The notes below the pieces were generated by a model. The model was given only the letters and a program-made list of their open reading frames with translations. It did no database searches and was not told the origin of the DNA. Source: CAIVVT01 sp052145115 (GTDB lineage Bacteria > Acidobacteriota > Terriglobia > Bryobacterales > Bryobacteraceae). Taken from it: DNA of 64,000 bases. Each line of letters opens with the position of its first letter. Position 1 is the first letter of the stretch. Of this stretch, positions 1-10,341 are shown one piece after another. A program made the position numbers and the translations under genes. The DNA lies in the NCBI GenBank assembly GCA_052145115.1, contig JBKQPG010000017.1:19320-83319 (forward strand), given 5' to 3'.

Positions 1-2
1 CG

Positions 3-890
3 CTCTCGCTGGAGGCGATCCAGAAGCATAGGGTGACGATCCTGGGCCAGATCCCGGCGATGTTCCAAATGGAGTGGCGCCTGGGCTCCTACGCAAGCTA
101 TGACCTCTCCAGCCTGTGGGGCGTGGTCTACGGCGGCCAGGCCGTGCCACGGCCGTTCCTTGACAGGATGCGCACCATGGCCCCGCGCCTGGCCACCGGC
201 CTGGGCCTGACCGAGGCCAGCGGCTTTTGCACGTTCACGCCTTTCACCGGCGATCCGGCCGAACTGGAGGGCACGGTCGGGCTGGCCGCGCCCGCGTACC
301 CGTTGACCATCCGCGGCCCGCTGCAGCCCGGCGGCCTGGCGGGCGAAGAGCTCGCCGCGGGCGAGACCGGCCATGTCTCGTTCCGCGGCCCGCAGAACTT
401 CCTGGGCTATGTGAACGATCCGGCTGCGACCGCGCAGGCGCTGTCCGCCGACGGCTGGCTCTACACCGGCGACATGGGCCGCCTGACGGAGCGCGGTTTG
501 CAGCTCGCCGGCCGCGCAAGATGGGTTATCAAGACCGCCGGTTATCAGGTGTTCCCCGGAGATGTGGAAAGCCACTTCAGCGCTCTGGCCGACCGCGTGG
601 CGGCCGTGGGCGTGGTCGGCCACGAGCACGCCCTGTGGAGCGAGGCCATCGTCGCCTTCGTGGAGCAACGGCCCGGCGCCGATCTGACGGAGGCCGAACT
701 GCGCCGCCACGCCCGCTCGCTGGCCGGCTATATGCGCCCGCTGCACTACGTCGTGCTGGAACCCGGCGCCATGCCCCTCAACCGCGTGGTCAAGGTCGAT
801 ACGCTGAAACTCCTCGAGATGGCCCGTGCCGAGGTCGACCGGCTGCGTCAGCGCGGCCGCTGGGACGGCGGCGCCCCGGAGCCGGAGTAA
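3..890 (+). CDS. AMP-binding acyl-CoA synthetase (5'-truncated by window edge)
   Basis: This is the C-terminal part of an adenylate-forming (ANL superfamily) ligase, which activates a carboxylic acid with ATP and transfers it to CoA or a carrier. The frame is open from base 3, so the start lies before the window. The adenylate-binding region is visible (GLTEASGF), followed by the Y-T-G-D-M-G-R-L motif in which Asp binds the ribose, and the hinge and C-terminal subdomain (TAGYQVFPGDVE). A late Lys in VVKVDTLKL sits where the catalytic Lys of the C-terminal domain is expected. Substrate cannot be told. It ends 36 bp before thiC on the same strand, without an obvious pathway link. Confidence 0.85.
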   Translation, partial: LSLEAIQKHRVTILGQIPAMFQMEWRLGSYASYDLSSLWGVVYGGQAVPRPFLDRMRTMAPRLATGLGLTEASGFCTFTPFTGDPAELEGTVGLAAPAYPLTIRGPLQPGGLAGEELAAGETGHVSFRGPQNFLGYVNDPAATAQALSADGWLYTGDMGRLTERGLQLAGRARWVIKTAGYQVFPGDVESHFSALADRVAAVGVVGHEHALWSEAIVAFVEQRPGADLTEAELRRHARSLAGYMRPLHYVVLEPGAMPLNRVVKVDTLKLLEMARAEVDRLRQRGRWDGGAPEPE

Positions 891-926
891 CCGCTCTTCT
901 ATACTCTTCGTGCCATAATCAAAGCC

Positions 927-2330
<1,404 letters not shown>

Positions 2331-2367
2331 AGGCCGGCGCATCGGCCTCGGTCCGGTCCACGTCCTC

Positions 2368-2730
2368 TCAGCCGATCAGCTTTTGCACCAGACGTTTGAG
2401 TTCCTGCAGGTCCAGCGGCTTGGGCATGACGGCGTTGGCGCCCAGCAACTCGGCGGTGCGCAGGAATTGTCCCGAGAATGCGCCCGAAACCGCGACGATC
2501 TTGAGGTCTTTTCGTGTTTTCCGTAGCGTCCGGATGGTCTCGATGCCCTCTTGCTCAGGCATGACGAGATCGATGATGGCGAGGTCCGGATCGAAGCTTC
2601 TCGTCTGCTCCAGGGCATCCATGCCGTTGCAGGCCAATGCGGTCTCAAACCCCAATTCCGTCAGGAAATCCGTCAAAAGGTCCCGGATGGACGCCTCGTC
2701 ATCAACGATGAGGATCCGCTTTGCGGGCAA
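2368..2730 (-). CDS. Stand-alone CheY-like response regulator (receiver domain)
   Basis: A 120-residue single receiver domain with no output domain. Acidic pocket residues are in ILIVDDEAS, the phospho-acceptor Asp is in AIIDLVMPEQEG, the conserved Thr/Ser region reads VAVSGAF, and the Lys is in the KPLDL loop. The start is TTG, supported by a strong AAGGAGG Shine-Dalgarno five bases upstream. It follows metW on the minus strand after a 113-bp gap, so it is probably transcribed separately. No histidine kinase is nearby; single-domain receivers act in phosphorelays or by protein binding, and the partner cannot be inferred. Confidence 0.9.
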   Translation of the reverse strand: MPAKRILIVDDEASIRDLLTDFLTELGFETALACNGMDALEQTRSFDPDLAIIDLVMPEQEGIETIRTLRKTRKDLKIVAVSGAFSGQFLRTAELLGANAVMPKPLDLQELKRLVQKLIG

Positions 2731-2843
2731 ACTGCCTCCTTGCTCCGCCTGGCCCTGGGATTCATTCCCAAGCCTCGTAACTTTATCTTAACGTGGGGAA
2801 GCGGGATTCGTGCAATCGCGGTCCGTACCACGAGTACTATGGA

Positions 2844-3443
2844 TTATTTTGTGAGCATATAGACGGCAATTTCCGCGGTCAGGTTCGGCAGCCCGCTCAC
2901 CCGCTTGTGCCCGCTCAGGAAAAATCGCCTTTCGACGCTCCACCCTTGCGCCCGCACCAGTTCCTCGAAATCCAGCACCGTCAGGAAGTGAATATTGGGC
3001 GAATCGTGCCAGGCGTAGGGGAACAGCCGCGTCCGCGGCGCGCGGCCGCTCACCAGGTGCGCGAACCGCACCCGCCAGTGGCCGAAGTTCGGGAACGCGA
3101 TAATGGCGTGGCTCCCGATGCGCAGCATCTGGGTCAGAATATGCAGCGGCCGGCGCGTCTCCTGCACGGTCTGGCTGAGGATGACGTAGTCGAACGCTTT
3201 GTCCGGGTACTCGCTCAGGCTGCTTTCGACGTCGCCCTGGTACACAGGAACCCCTCGCGCCACCGCCGCCTGGACCAGCTCCGGTTGCAGCTCGATCCCG
3301 CGCGCTTCGACACCCTTCGTGGCTTGCAGAAACGCCAGCAGCGCGCCGTCACCGCACCCCAGGTCGAGCACCCGGCTCCCCTGCGGCACCAGCTCCGAGA
3401 TGAGCGCGTAATCGCTGCGCCCCAGCACCTCCCGGACCTTCAC
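2844..3443 (-). CDS. metW: MetW-like methyltransferase-fold protein
   Basis: A class I SAM-dependent methyltransferase fold of the MetW family, which occurs with metX and assists or modulates homoserine acylation. The glycine-rich SAM-binding motif VLDLGCGDGALL is near the N terminus and the MetW-typical YVILSQTVQETRRP follows. I place the start at the GTG whose bases overlap the metX stop (GTGA), preceded by GGAGG eight bases upstream. An ATG at 3470 would add nine residues and overlap metX by 31 bp. The overlap implies translational coupling with metX. Confidence 0.92.
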   Translation of the reverse strand: MKVREVLGRSDYALISELVPQGSRVLDLGCGDGALLAFLQATKGVEARGIELQPELVQAAVARGVPVYQGDVESSLSEYPDKAFDYVILSQTVQETRRPLHILTQMLRIGSHAIIAFPNFGHWRVRFAHLVSGRAPRTRLFPYAWHDSPNIHFLTVLDFEELVRAQGWSVERRFFLSGHKRVSGLPNLTAEIAVYMLTK

Positions 3444-4552
3444 TGCCCGGCCTCCACTTCCCGCTGGCATCGCGCCAGAAATCCGCGCAGGATGCCCGTT
3501 TGTTCACCCACGTCCACCAGAAACGCGTCATGGCCGTAGTTCGAAGTCAGTTCGCAATAGGTGACGTCGTGATTGCGGCCGCGCAAGGCGTTGACAATCT
3601 CCAGCGACTGATAGCTCGGGTACAGCCAGTCCGAGGTGAAGCTGATCACCAGGAAGCGGCACCGCGCGCGCTCGAGCGACGCGGCCAGCGACGGGTAGCC
3701 CGCCGTCAGGTCGAAGTAGTCCATCGCCTTGGTGATATACAGATAGGAATTCGCGTCAAATCGCCCCACGAATTGCGAACCGCGGTAGCGCAGGTAACTT
3801 TCCACCTCGAAATCGACGTCGAAGCCGAAGCTGAACTCTTCGCGCCCCCGCAGCCGCCGCCCGAATTTTTCGCGCATCGACTCGTCGCTCATGTAGGTGA
3901 TGTGGCCCACCATGCGCGCCACCGCCAGCCCGCGCGCCGGCGGGTTGCCGGCATAGTAGTCGCCGCCCCGGAAATCGGGATCGGCCGCGATCGCCTGTCG
4001 CCCGACCTCGTTGAACGCGATCTGCTGCGCGCTGGATCGCGCCGTCGCGGCGATCGGAATGCTCGCGCAGACCGCATCGGGGAACGACACCGCCCACTCC
4101 AGCGCCTGCATCCCGCCCATCGAGCCGCCCGTCACGGCCAGCAGCCGCCGGATGCCCAGCGACTCCACCAGCATCTGCTGCAGCCGCACCATGTCGCCGA
4201 TCGTGATCACCGGGAAACTCATGCCGTACGGCTGGCCCGTCGCCGGATTCGTCGATGCCGGTCCCGTCGTGCCGCGGCACCCTCCCAGCACATTCGCGCA
4301 CAACACGTAATAGTGCTCGGTGTCGAAGGCCTTCCCCGGGCCGATCATGTTGTCCCACCAGCCCGTCTTGCCTTCGTGGTCGACGCCAGCGGCGTGAGCG
4401 TCACCGGTGAACGCGTGCAGAATCAGAATGGCGTTGGAGCGCCGCTCGTTCAGCTTGCCGTACGCCTCGTAGGCCACTTCCAGGCCGCGCAGCGTTTCGC
4501 CGCTGTCCAGCGACAGCTCGGGGAAGCGCACGGTTTGCGTCTCGGTAATCAT
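3440..4552 (-). CDS. metX: Homoserine O-acyltransferase MetX
   Basis: An alpha/beta-hydrolase-fold enzyme that acylates homoserine in the first committed step of methionine synthesis. The 370-residue protein has the nucleophile elbow GGSMGGMQALEW, an oxyanion-region LHAFTGDAHAAG, and late catalytic Asp (SDWLYP) and His (YGHDAF). Sequence alone does not separate acetyl- from succinyl-transferase activity in this family. metW follows with a 4-bp overlap. No SAM riboswitch was recognised in the 106-bp gap upstream. Confidence 0.95.
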   Translation of the reverse strand: MITETQTVRFPELSLDSGETLRGLEVAYEAYGKLNERRSNAILILHAFTGDAHAAGVDHEGKTGWWDNMIGPGKAFDTEHYYVLCANVLGGCRGTTGPASTNPATGQPYGMSFPVITIGDMVRLQQMLVESLGIRRLLAVTGGSMGGMQALEWAVSFPDAVCASIPIAATARSSAQQIAFNEVGRQAIAADPDFRGGDYYAGNPPARGLAVARMVGHITYMSDESMREKFGRRLRGREEFSFGFDVDFEVESYLRYRGSQFVGRFDANSYLYITKAMDYFDLTAGYPSLAASLERARCRFLVISFTSDWLYPSYQSLEIVNALRGRNHDVTYCELTSNYGHDAFLVDVGEQTGILRGFLARCQREVEAGQ

Positions 4553-4658
4553 CGCAGCCTATCCATTGAGTATGAACGATCGCCGGAGTGGCAACGGCCG
4601 CCGCCCCAGCTTCCCGCTACCTGCCGCCAGGGATGTTGGAGAGCCGCCCGCTGGGCCG

Positions 4659-5648
4659 TCAGATCTCCCAGCGCCACAGGCTGGCGCCGACCGTGAAGCC
4701 CGCGCCCACCGCGGCGTACAACACGTAATCGCCCTTCTTGAGCAACCCCCAATCGACGGCGTCCTGCGTCGCCAGCGGCAGCGTCGCCGAGGTCGTGTTG
4801 CCGTAGCGGTCGATGTCGATGATCACCCGCTCGTAGGGCATTTTGATGCGGTCCGCGCAGGCCGTGATGATGCGCCTGTTGGCTTGGTGCGGGATCATCA
4901 CCGCGATGTCTTCGGTCTTCAGGCCGTGCTCTTCCAGCAGCGCCGCGCTGATGTCGCCCATTTTCCTGACGGCGAATTTGAACACCGCCTGGCCCTGCTG
5001 CTTGATGTAGTGCAACCGCTGGTCTACCGTTTCGTGCGACGGCGGCAGCCGGCTCCCCCCGGCGGGCATGCTCAGCACCGCCGCCCCCGATCCGTCGATC
5101 AGGTGCTTGTGCCCCACGAAGCCGCGCTCGCCCTCCGCCGCCGGTTCGAGGATGAACGCGCCCGCCGCGTCTCCAAACAGGACGCACGTCGCCCGGTCGG
5201 TGTAGTCGGTGATGCTCGACATCTTGTCCGACCCGATCACCATCACCCGCTCGTGCATCCCCGAGGCAACCAGGTTGACCCCTGTCGTTAGGCCGTACAG
5301 GAAGCTGCAGCAGGCCGCAATCAGGTCGAAGCCCCACACATCCGGGGCGCCGATACGGTGCTGCACCAGGCACGCCGTCGAAGGAAACAGGTGATCCGGC
5401 GTCACCGTGCAGACGATGATGGCGTCCAGGTCCTTCGCCTCCATCCCACGCTGTGCCAGCGCCGCGTTCGCCGCCTCCACCGCCATGTCCGACGTGGCCA
5501 TCTCGGGCCCCGCGATGTGCCGCTCGCGGATGCCGGTGCGCTCCAGGATCCACTCGTTGTTGGTGTCCACCATCTTCTCGAGATCCTGGTTGGTCAGGAT
5601 CGTCGGCGGCACATAGCAGCCGTAGGCGCTGATTTTTACGTTACGCAA
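4659..5648 (-). CDS. fabH: 3-oxoacyl-ACP synthase III (FabH)
   Basis: A ketoacyl synthase that condenses a short acyl-CoA with malonyl-ACP to begin fatty-acid elongation. The catalytic Cys is in IAACCSFLYG, the His in IPHQANRRI and the Asn in YGNTTSAT, the expected triad. The longest frame starts further upstream with an unconserved N terminus. I prefer the TTG at 5648 because GGAG lies 8 bp upstream and the product begins LRNVKISAYG as in the family, giving 329 residues. It lies 106 bp upstream of metX. A second Cys next to the nucleophile is slightly unusual. Confidence 0.93.
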   Translation of the reverse strand: MRNVKISAYGCYVPPTILTNQDLEKMVDTNNEWILERTGIRERHIAGPEMATSDMAVEAANAALAQRGMEAKDLDAIIVCTVTPDHLFPSTACLVQHRIGAPDVWGFDLIAACCSFLYGLTTGVNLVASGMHERVMVIGSDKMSSITDYTDRATCVLFGDAAGAFILEPAAEGERGFVGHKHLIDGSGAAVLSMPAGGSRLPPSHETVDQRLHYIKQQGQAVFKFAVRKMGDISAALLEEHGLKTEDIAVMIPHQANRRIITACADRIKMPYERVIIDIDRYGNTTSATLPLATQDAVDWGLLKKGDYVLYAAVGAGFTVGASLWRWEI

Positions 5649-5763
5649 TGAATGCTCTCCTTCGCCCGTTGAATCGTGCCCTCCTCGCCCGCGCGCGGGC
5701 GAAACAGACGAATCGCTCGGGAATGCCAGCAAAGCTTCATTGTTATGCTAGGCCAGTAGAGGG

Positions 5764-6495
5764 ATGCAACTTCAGACCGCACTCCCGTTCGAATCGCCCG
5801 AGGAGATTTTCGCCCGCCTCTTCCGTCAATACCGTCCCCGCACGCCGCTGGCCGAGGTGCGCCTGGTTTTCAAGCGTTATGCCAACGCCAACAGCGCCAT
5901 CTCCTTCCGCGAAGGCCGCCTCGCGGTGCGGCTCTCCGATCTGTGGCAGGGAGCGCCGGCCCGGGTTCTCGAGGCGCTGGCCGAAATCCTGATCGCTAAG
6001 ATGTTCCGCCGCGAGTCACCCGCCCACGCCGCCGTTCTCTACCGCCGCTGGCTGAACCGCCAGGATGTCCGCCGCAGCCTGCAGACGGTCAAGCTGGTGC
6101 GCGGCCGCAAGTTCGTCAGCGGTCCCCGCGGCCGCGCCTGGGATCTCGAAGAAATCTTCGAGGAGCTGAATGCGAAACACTTCCATGGCCTGATGGGCCG
6201 GCCTCAGCTCGGCTGGAGCCGCCGCGAATCGCGCACCACGCTCGGCCATTACGATCCCTCGCACAACGCCATCATCCTCAGCCGGTTGCTCGACTCGCCC
6301 GATGTCGGCCGCCTGGCCGTCGAGTATGTCCTGTATCACGAAATGCTGCACCTGAAACATCCCGTCGAGCACCACGGAGCGCGCCGCCGCGTCCATACCA
6401 GCGCCTTCCACGAAGAGGAAAAGCGCTTCGAACGCCTCAAAGAAGCGAAGCAGATTCTCAAGCAACTCTGCGCCTCCACCCTCTCGCACTACTAG
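5764..6495 (+). CDS. SprT-like zinc metalloprotein
   Basis: A 243-residue protein with a C-terminal zinc-protease signature: YHEMLHLKH, in which H192-E193-x2-H196 (approximate) gives the HExxH motif, followed by a possible third ligand in AFHEEE. The preceding region (FEELNAKHF) resembles SprT/DUF45-type minigluzincins. No signal peptide is seen, so it is probably cytoplasmic. It is divergent from fabH with a gap of about 115 bp. The substrate is unknown. A degenerate copy of its last ~200 bp lies at 9100-9300 beyond the GH20 gene. Confidence 0.8.
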   Translation: MQLQTALPFESPEEIFARLFRQYRPRTPLAEVRLVFKRYANANSAISFREGRLAVRLSDLWQGAPARVLEALAEILIAKMFRRESPAHAAVLYRRWLNRQDVRRSLQTVKLVRGRKFVSGPRGRAWDLEEIFEELNAKHFHGLMGRPQLGWSRRESRTTLGHYDPSHNAIILSRLLDSPDVGRLAVEYVLYHEMLHLKHPVEHHGARRRVHTSAFHEEEKRFERLKEAKQILKQLCASTLSHY

Positions 6496-6550
6496 CCCGC
6501 GGGGGCCGCGCTCCCGAGTCCATGCTGAGCCGTCATGATAATCTGAACCA

Positions 6551-8920
6551 ATGCCGCGGAACTGGCTCTTCTCCTTGCGATTTCTGTCTTTCCTTTTTGC
6601 GATCTCTCCTTTGATTAGCGAGACAGCTTCCCCTCTTTCCGCGCGAGGCTATACCGTTCTTCCGGCTCCACAGATCGTGAGGCTTGAATCAGAGGACTTT
6701 ATTGTCAACGGTGACTGGCGGATTGCACTGGCAGAGGGCGTGCAACCCCACGACGTCGCGGTCGAATCGCTCCAACAACAATTGGACGAGCGTTTCCATT
6801 TGAATCTCACCCTGGCGGTGGGGTCGTCTCAGGACTCGCCGCGAGTCATCCGATTGAGGGTGGCACCGGACTCGGTCCCGATTGGGGCTGCAACGGACAA
6901 GAATACAGCGCCGCTGAAGGAACAGGCCTACCGCCTCGATTTGAGGCGCGACCAGGTGACCATCGCCGCCAATGCCGCGCCAGGATTGTTTTATGGCGTC
7001 CAGACAATGCTTCAGTTATTGAAGGCACGCAATGGCCATTGGATCCTGCCCGTGGGGGAGATCACCGATTGGCCGGATCTCGAAATGCGCATCATCTACT
7101 GGGACGATGCACATCACCTGGAGCCGCTGCCGGTGCTAAAGCAAGCCGTGCGGCAGGCAGCCTTCTATAAGATCAACGGATTCTCGCTCAAGCTGGAAGG
7201 CCACTATCAGTTCAAACACGCGGCGCCGATCGTCGAACCGTACGCGCTTTCGCCCGCCGAGTATCAGGAACTCACCGACTACGCCTTGAAGCACTATGTA
7301 CAGCTCATTCCCTACCTCGATGGGCCAGCGCACATCTCTTTCATCCTCAAACACCCGGAGTATGCCTCGCTGCGTGAGTTTCCGGAGAGTAATTATGAAG
7401 CCTGCGCAGCGAACCCGGCCACTTACAAGTTTTACGAAGGCCTGTTTCAGGACCTGCTGGACGCCAACCGGGGCAGTAAGTACTTTGTGCTTTCGACTGA
7501 CGAGCCCTACTATCTCGGTCTCTCAAAGAATGCGCAATGCGATGAAGAGAGCCTGGCGAAAGAGAAAGGCAGCGTAGGGAAGGTATTCGCAGAGTTCGTG
7601 TCTAAAGCGGCAAGCTACCTGCACGACCGTGGCCGCACCGTGCTGTTCTGGGGCGAGTATCCGATGAAGCCGGATGACATCGCCGCGCTCCCTGGTTATA
7701 TGGTCAACGCAGAAGTGTATGGCCCGGAATTCGACCCTGTGTTTAAGGCGCATGGGATCCGGCAGATGATCTTCACCTCCACGGTCGGCTGGAAAGAATT
7801 CTTCTTTTCGAATTACTATCTCCTGCCCGCCGCGGATCACATCGTCAGTCATGCATCTGGAGGGTATGGAACGGATCTCCCGGGCCTGGGTTATGTGGGG
7901 CAGATGTTGGACACAATTGAGAACACGCCCGCGCGCAACACGGCCGACTTGATGGGAACATTCGTGGCCGGTTGGGCCGACACTGGAATTCATCCCGAGG
8001 TGATGTGGCTCGGTTATGCCACGGGCTCCGCGGCTGGCTGGCACCCCAAGGGAGCCAGCGAGCAGGAGCTGACGGCTACGTTTTATCCGCTATTCTATGG
8101 ACCTGGCGAAACGAACATGGGGCGAGTGTATCAGCTTTTGAGCGCGCAGGGTCAATTCTGGAAGGAAAGCTGGGACACTATTGCTTCCAACGCACGGAGC
8201 CCAATCTGGGGCGACTGGGATCGCATCAATCATCCACCTCAGCCGGCGGAAGATCAAACTCTGCCGCTGCCCCCGGTACCGACACCGGACTTACTGGCGC
8301 TGAATTACGACTGGACGGCGATGAGTCACCGACGCTTGGAACTTGCCGGCCGTTTCCTGGCCGGCAACGATGAACTGCTTGACCTTTTGCATGAGAACCT
8401 GCAACGGGTGGAGTTCAATCGCTACAATATCGAGCTCTATATCGAGCTTGCCCAACTGTGCCGGCAGAACATCGAGATGCTGCTGGATCTCGGCCGGATC
8501 GATGCATCATTGAAGACAGCACAAGCCGCCGCCTCGAAAGGAGATGCCAAGGCCGCGGTTGACGCGATGGACGGGGCCCTGGACCAGGCTGAGAACATCC
8601 GTCAGCAAAGGAATCGGGTTTTTGAGGACGCTGTTGAGGTGTGGTATAAGAGTTGGTACCCTCGCGTACTGGAAGCCAACGGTCGTAAGTATTTCGACAA
8701 GGTGGACGATGTAAAAGACCACCTGCCGGTTCGCACGGCGGACATGACTTACTTGATCTATCGCCAGTTACTGTATCCTCTAGGTAACTGGGAGCAGCAG
8801 GTGGAATCAGCCCGTAACTACTACGCGAGCGCCCATGGATTGCCGGTTTCCTCGCGCCATTGGAATTGGAAGGATTTGTCCACTTCGGTGCAACGGCCAG
8901 GGGCTGACGGCGGGAATTGA
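6551..8920 (+). CDS. Secreted GH20-like beta-N-acetylhexosaminidase
   Basis: A 789-residue exported glycoside hydrolase, probably removing terminal GlcNAc/GalNAc from glycans. It has an N-terminal hydrophobic signal segment, a GH20 N-terminal (GH20b-like) domain to about residue 160 (YRLDLRRDQVTIAANAAPGLFYGVQT), and then the TIM barrel beginning DWPDLEMR. The catalytic Asp-Glu pair is best matched by LSTDEPYYLG. The C-terminal ~250 residues are helical and of unknown role. Codon use is visibly less GC-rich at third positions than in flanking genes, and the gene lies between an intact SprT-like gene and a decayed copy of that gene's end, suggesting acquisition. Confidence 0.82.
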   Translation: MPRNWLFSLRFLSFLFAISPLISETASPLSARGYTVLPAPQIVRLESEDFIVNGDWRIALAEGVQPHDVAVESLQQQLDERFHLNLTLAVGSSQDSPRVIRLRVAPDSVPIGAATDKNTAPLKEQAYRLDLRRDQVTIAANAAPGLFYGVQTMLQLLKARNGHWILPVGEITDWPDLEMRIIYWDDAHHLEPLPVLKQAVRQAAFYKINGFSLKLEGHYQFKHAAPIVEPYALSPAEYQELTDYALKHYVQLIPYLDGPAHISFILKHPEYASLREFPESNYEACAANPATYKFYEGLFQDLLDANRGSKYFVLSTDEPYYLGLSKNAQCDEESLAKEKGSVGKVFAEFVSKAASYLHDRGRTVLFWGEYPMKPDDIAALPGYMVNAEVYGPEFDPVFKAHGIRQMIFTSTVGWKEFFFSNYYLLPAADHIVSHASGGYGTDLPGLGYVGQMLDTIENTPARNTADLMGTFVAGWADTGIHPEVMWLGYATGSAAGWHPKGASEQELTATFYPLFYGPGETNMGRVYQLLSAQGQFWKESWDTIASNARSPIWGDWDRINHPPQPAEDQTLPLPPVPTPDLLALNYDWTAMSHRRLELAGRFLAGNDELLDLLHENLQRVEFNRYNIELYIELAQLCRQNIEMLLDLGRIDASLKTAQAAASKGDAKAAVDAMDGALDQAENIRQQRNRVFEDAVEVWYKSWYPRVLEANGRKYFDKVDDVKDHLPVRTADMTYLIYRQLLYPLGNWEQQVESARNYYASAHGLPVSSRHWNWKDLSTSVQRPGADGGN

Positions 8921-9099
8921 TCTCTCCGTAGGACCGCCGGAGTTATGCGCAGCCAGCTGATCATAACTGGCTTTGGTTTCTTGAAGGCCATGAACAATCA
9001 GAGCAGGAGCTTGCGAGCCGTGCTCAGGATCTCGGTCAGCCCTGATTTGGACTTTCTGCTGAATTGCGCGCACATCCTGAAACACGATTTGCCGCCTCG

Positions 9100-9300
9100 G
9101 CCGTCTTCTGGATTCGCCCGACCTGAGCCGCCTGGCCGTCGAGTATGTCGTGTGCCGAGAAATGCTCCATTTGAAGCACCACGGCGAGCTGTCGCCCCCA
9201 TACCCGAACCTTCCACGAAGAGGAGAAGCGTTTTGAACGCCTCAAAGCAATCAAGGAGATACTCAAGCAGCTTTGCGCGGCGACGTCTTCGAACTATTAG
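9100..9300 (+). pseudogene. Decayed duplicate of the SprT-like gene 3' end
   Basis: The sequence matches the last ~200 bp of the SprT-like gene (about 6280-6495) in the same orientation: shared blocks include the region encoding RLAVEYV, EMLHLK, FHEEEKRFERLK and the final LKQLCA, ending in TAG. The copy has lost the first zinc His (CREMLH instead of YHEMLH), has an internal deletion and frame changes, and has no start. Weaker similarity may extend upstream to about 9050. Confidence 0.85.
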
Positions 9301-9320
9301 CCGCGGCCAAAGCGTGATTC

Positions 9321-10220
9321 ATGGAAATGCGCGAGCATCGAGATAAGCAAACTATGACTTCGAGAAAGAAACAGTCGCTCCCGCCGGCCCTGCGCGCGGC
9401 CTTTCAGGGCGAGCCCGGCGCCTTCAGCCACCAGGCTGCCATGGACCTGCTTGGGCCCGCGGTCGTCGTCCAGCCCTGCACGCGATTCGAGGACGTCTTC
9501 GTGGCGCTGCGCGACGGGCAGGTCGACGCCGCCGTGATCCCCATCGAAAACACGCTCCACGGCTCGGTCCACGAAAACTACGACCACCTGCTGCACTTCG
9601 ATTTCCGCATCGTCGCCGAGGCCAACGTGCGCATCGTCCATAACCTGATCGCCCTGCCCGGCGTGCGCTTCAAGGATGTGAGACGAGTCTTTTCGCATCC
9701 CGTGGCGATCAACCAGTGCCTCGATTTCTTCGCCGCCAATCCGCAGATCCAGCGCGAACCCTTCTACGACACCGCCGGCAGCGTGAAGATGGTCGTGAGC
9801 GAGGGCCTGCGCAACGCCGCTGCGATTGCCAGCGCGGTTTCGGCGGAGATCTACGGCGCCCGAATCCTGAAGCGTTCCATCGAGGACGACCGCCAGAACA
9901 TCACCCGTTTTTTCCTGCTGCGCCGTACCGATCAGCCCGCGCTCACTCTCGCTGAGGGGGCCAGGAAAGGCTGGAAGACCTCGCTGGTCTTCACGGTGCG
10001 CAACCAGCCCGGCTCGCTGTTCCGCGCCCTGAGCGCCTTCGCGCTGCGCGATCTGAGCATCATCAAGATCGAATCGCGTCCCTTGCGCGGCCGCCCCTGG
10101 GAATATCTCTTCTACCTCGACCTGATCGGCTCGACCGACGAGGAACGCGTCCAGCGCGCCCTCGCGCATCTGCGGGAACTGGCCGACATGCTGCGCGTCC
10201 TCGGCTGCTACCGTGCTTGA
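9321..10220 (+). CDS. pheA: Prephenate dehydratase
   Basis: Converts prephenate to phenylpyruvate in phenylalanine synthesis. It is a monofunctional enzyme without a chorismate mutase domain. The catalytic dehydratase domain covers about residues 25-200 (AFQGEPGAFSHQAA; IPIENTLHGSV; the conserved Thr-Arg-Phe in NITRFFLL). A C-terminal ACT domain follows (SIIKIESRPL), the usual Phe-binding feedback site. The start could also be the ATG at 9354 (MTSRKK); neither has a strong ribosome site. Its neighbours (decayed SprT copy, aspS) give no pathway operon. Confidence 0.94.
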   Translation: MEMREHRDKQTMTSRKKQSLPPALRAAFQGEPGAFSHQAAMDLLGPAVVVQPCTRFEDVFVALRDGQVDAAVIPIENTLHGSVHENYDHLLHFDFRIVAEANVRIVHNLIALPGVRFKDVRRVFSHPVAINQCLDFFAANPQIQREPFYDTAGSVKMVVSEGLRNAAAIASAVSAEIYGARILKRSIEDDRQNITRFFLLRRTDQPALTLAEGARKGWKTSLVFTVRNQPGSLFRALSAFALRDLSIIKIESRPLRGRPWEYLFYLDLIGSTDEERVQRALAHLRELADMLRVLGCYRA

Positions 10221-10341
10221 GCGTGAGGATTCGCCCGCCGTCTTCGCGATAAACTAAAAGGACTCCTTCTCCGCGGTCGCGCGCCCGGCGCAGTTCCGGC
10301 GCCGCGTTCGCTCGCGCCGCCGGAGCCGCCTTGCAAATTGG

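Noticed and set aside
891..926. TPP riboswitch upstream of thiC
   Set aside because: Only 36 bp separate thiC from the upstream gene and no THI-box sequence is visible there.
4553..4658. SAM riboswitch upstream of metX
   Set aside because: The 106-bp gap read on the minus strand has none of the conserved SAM-I or SAM-II blocks.
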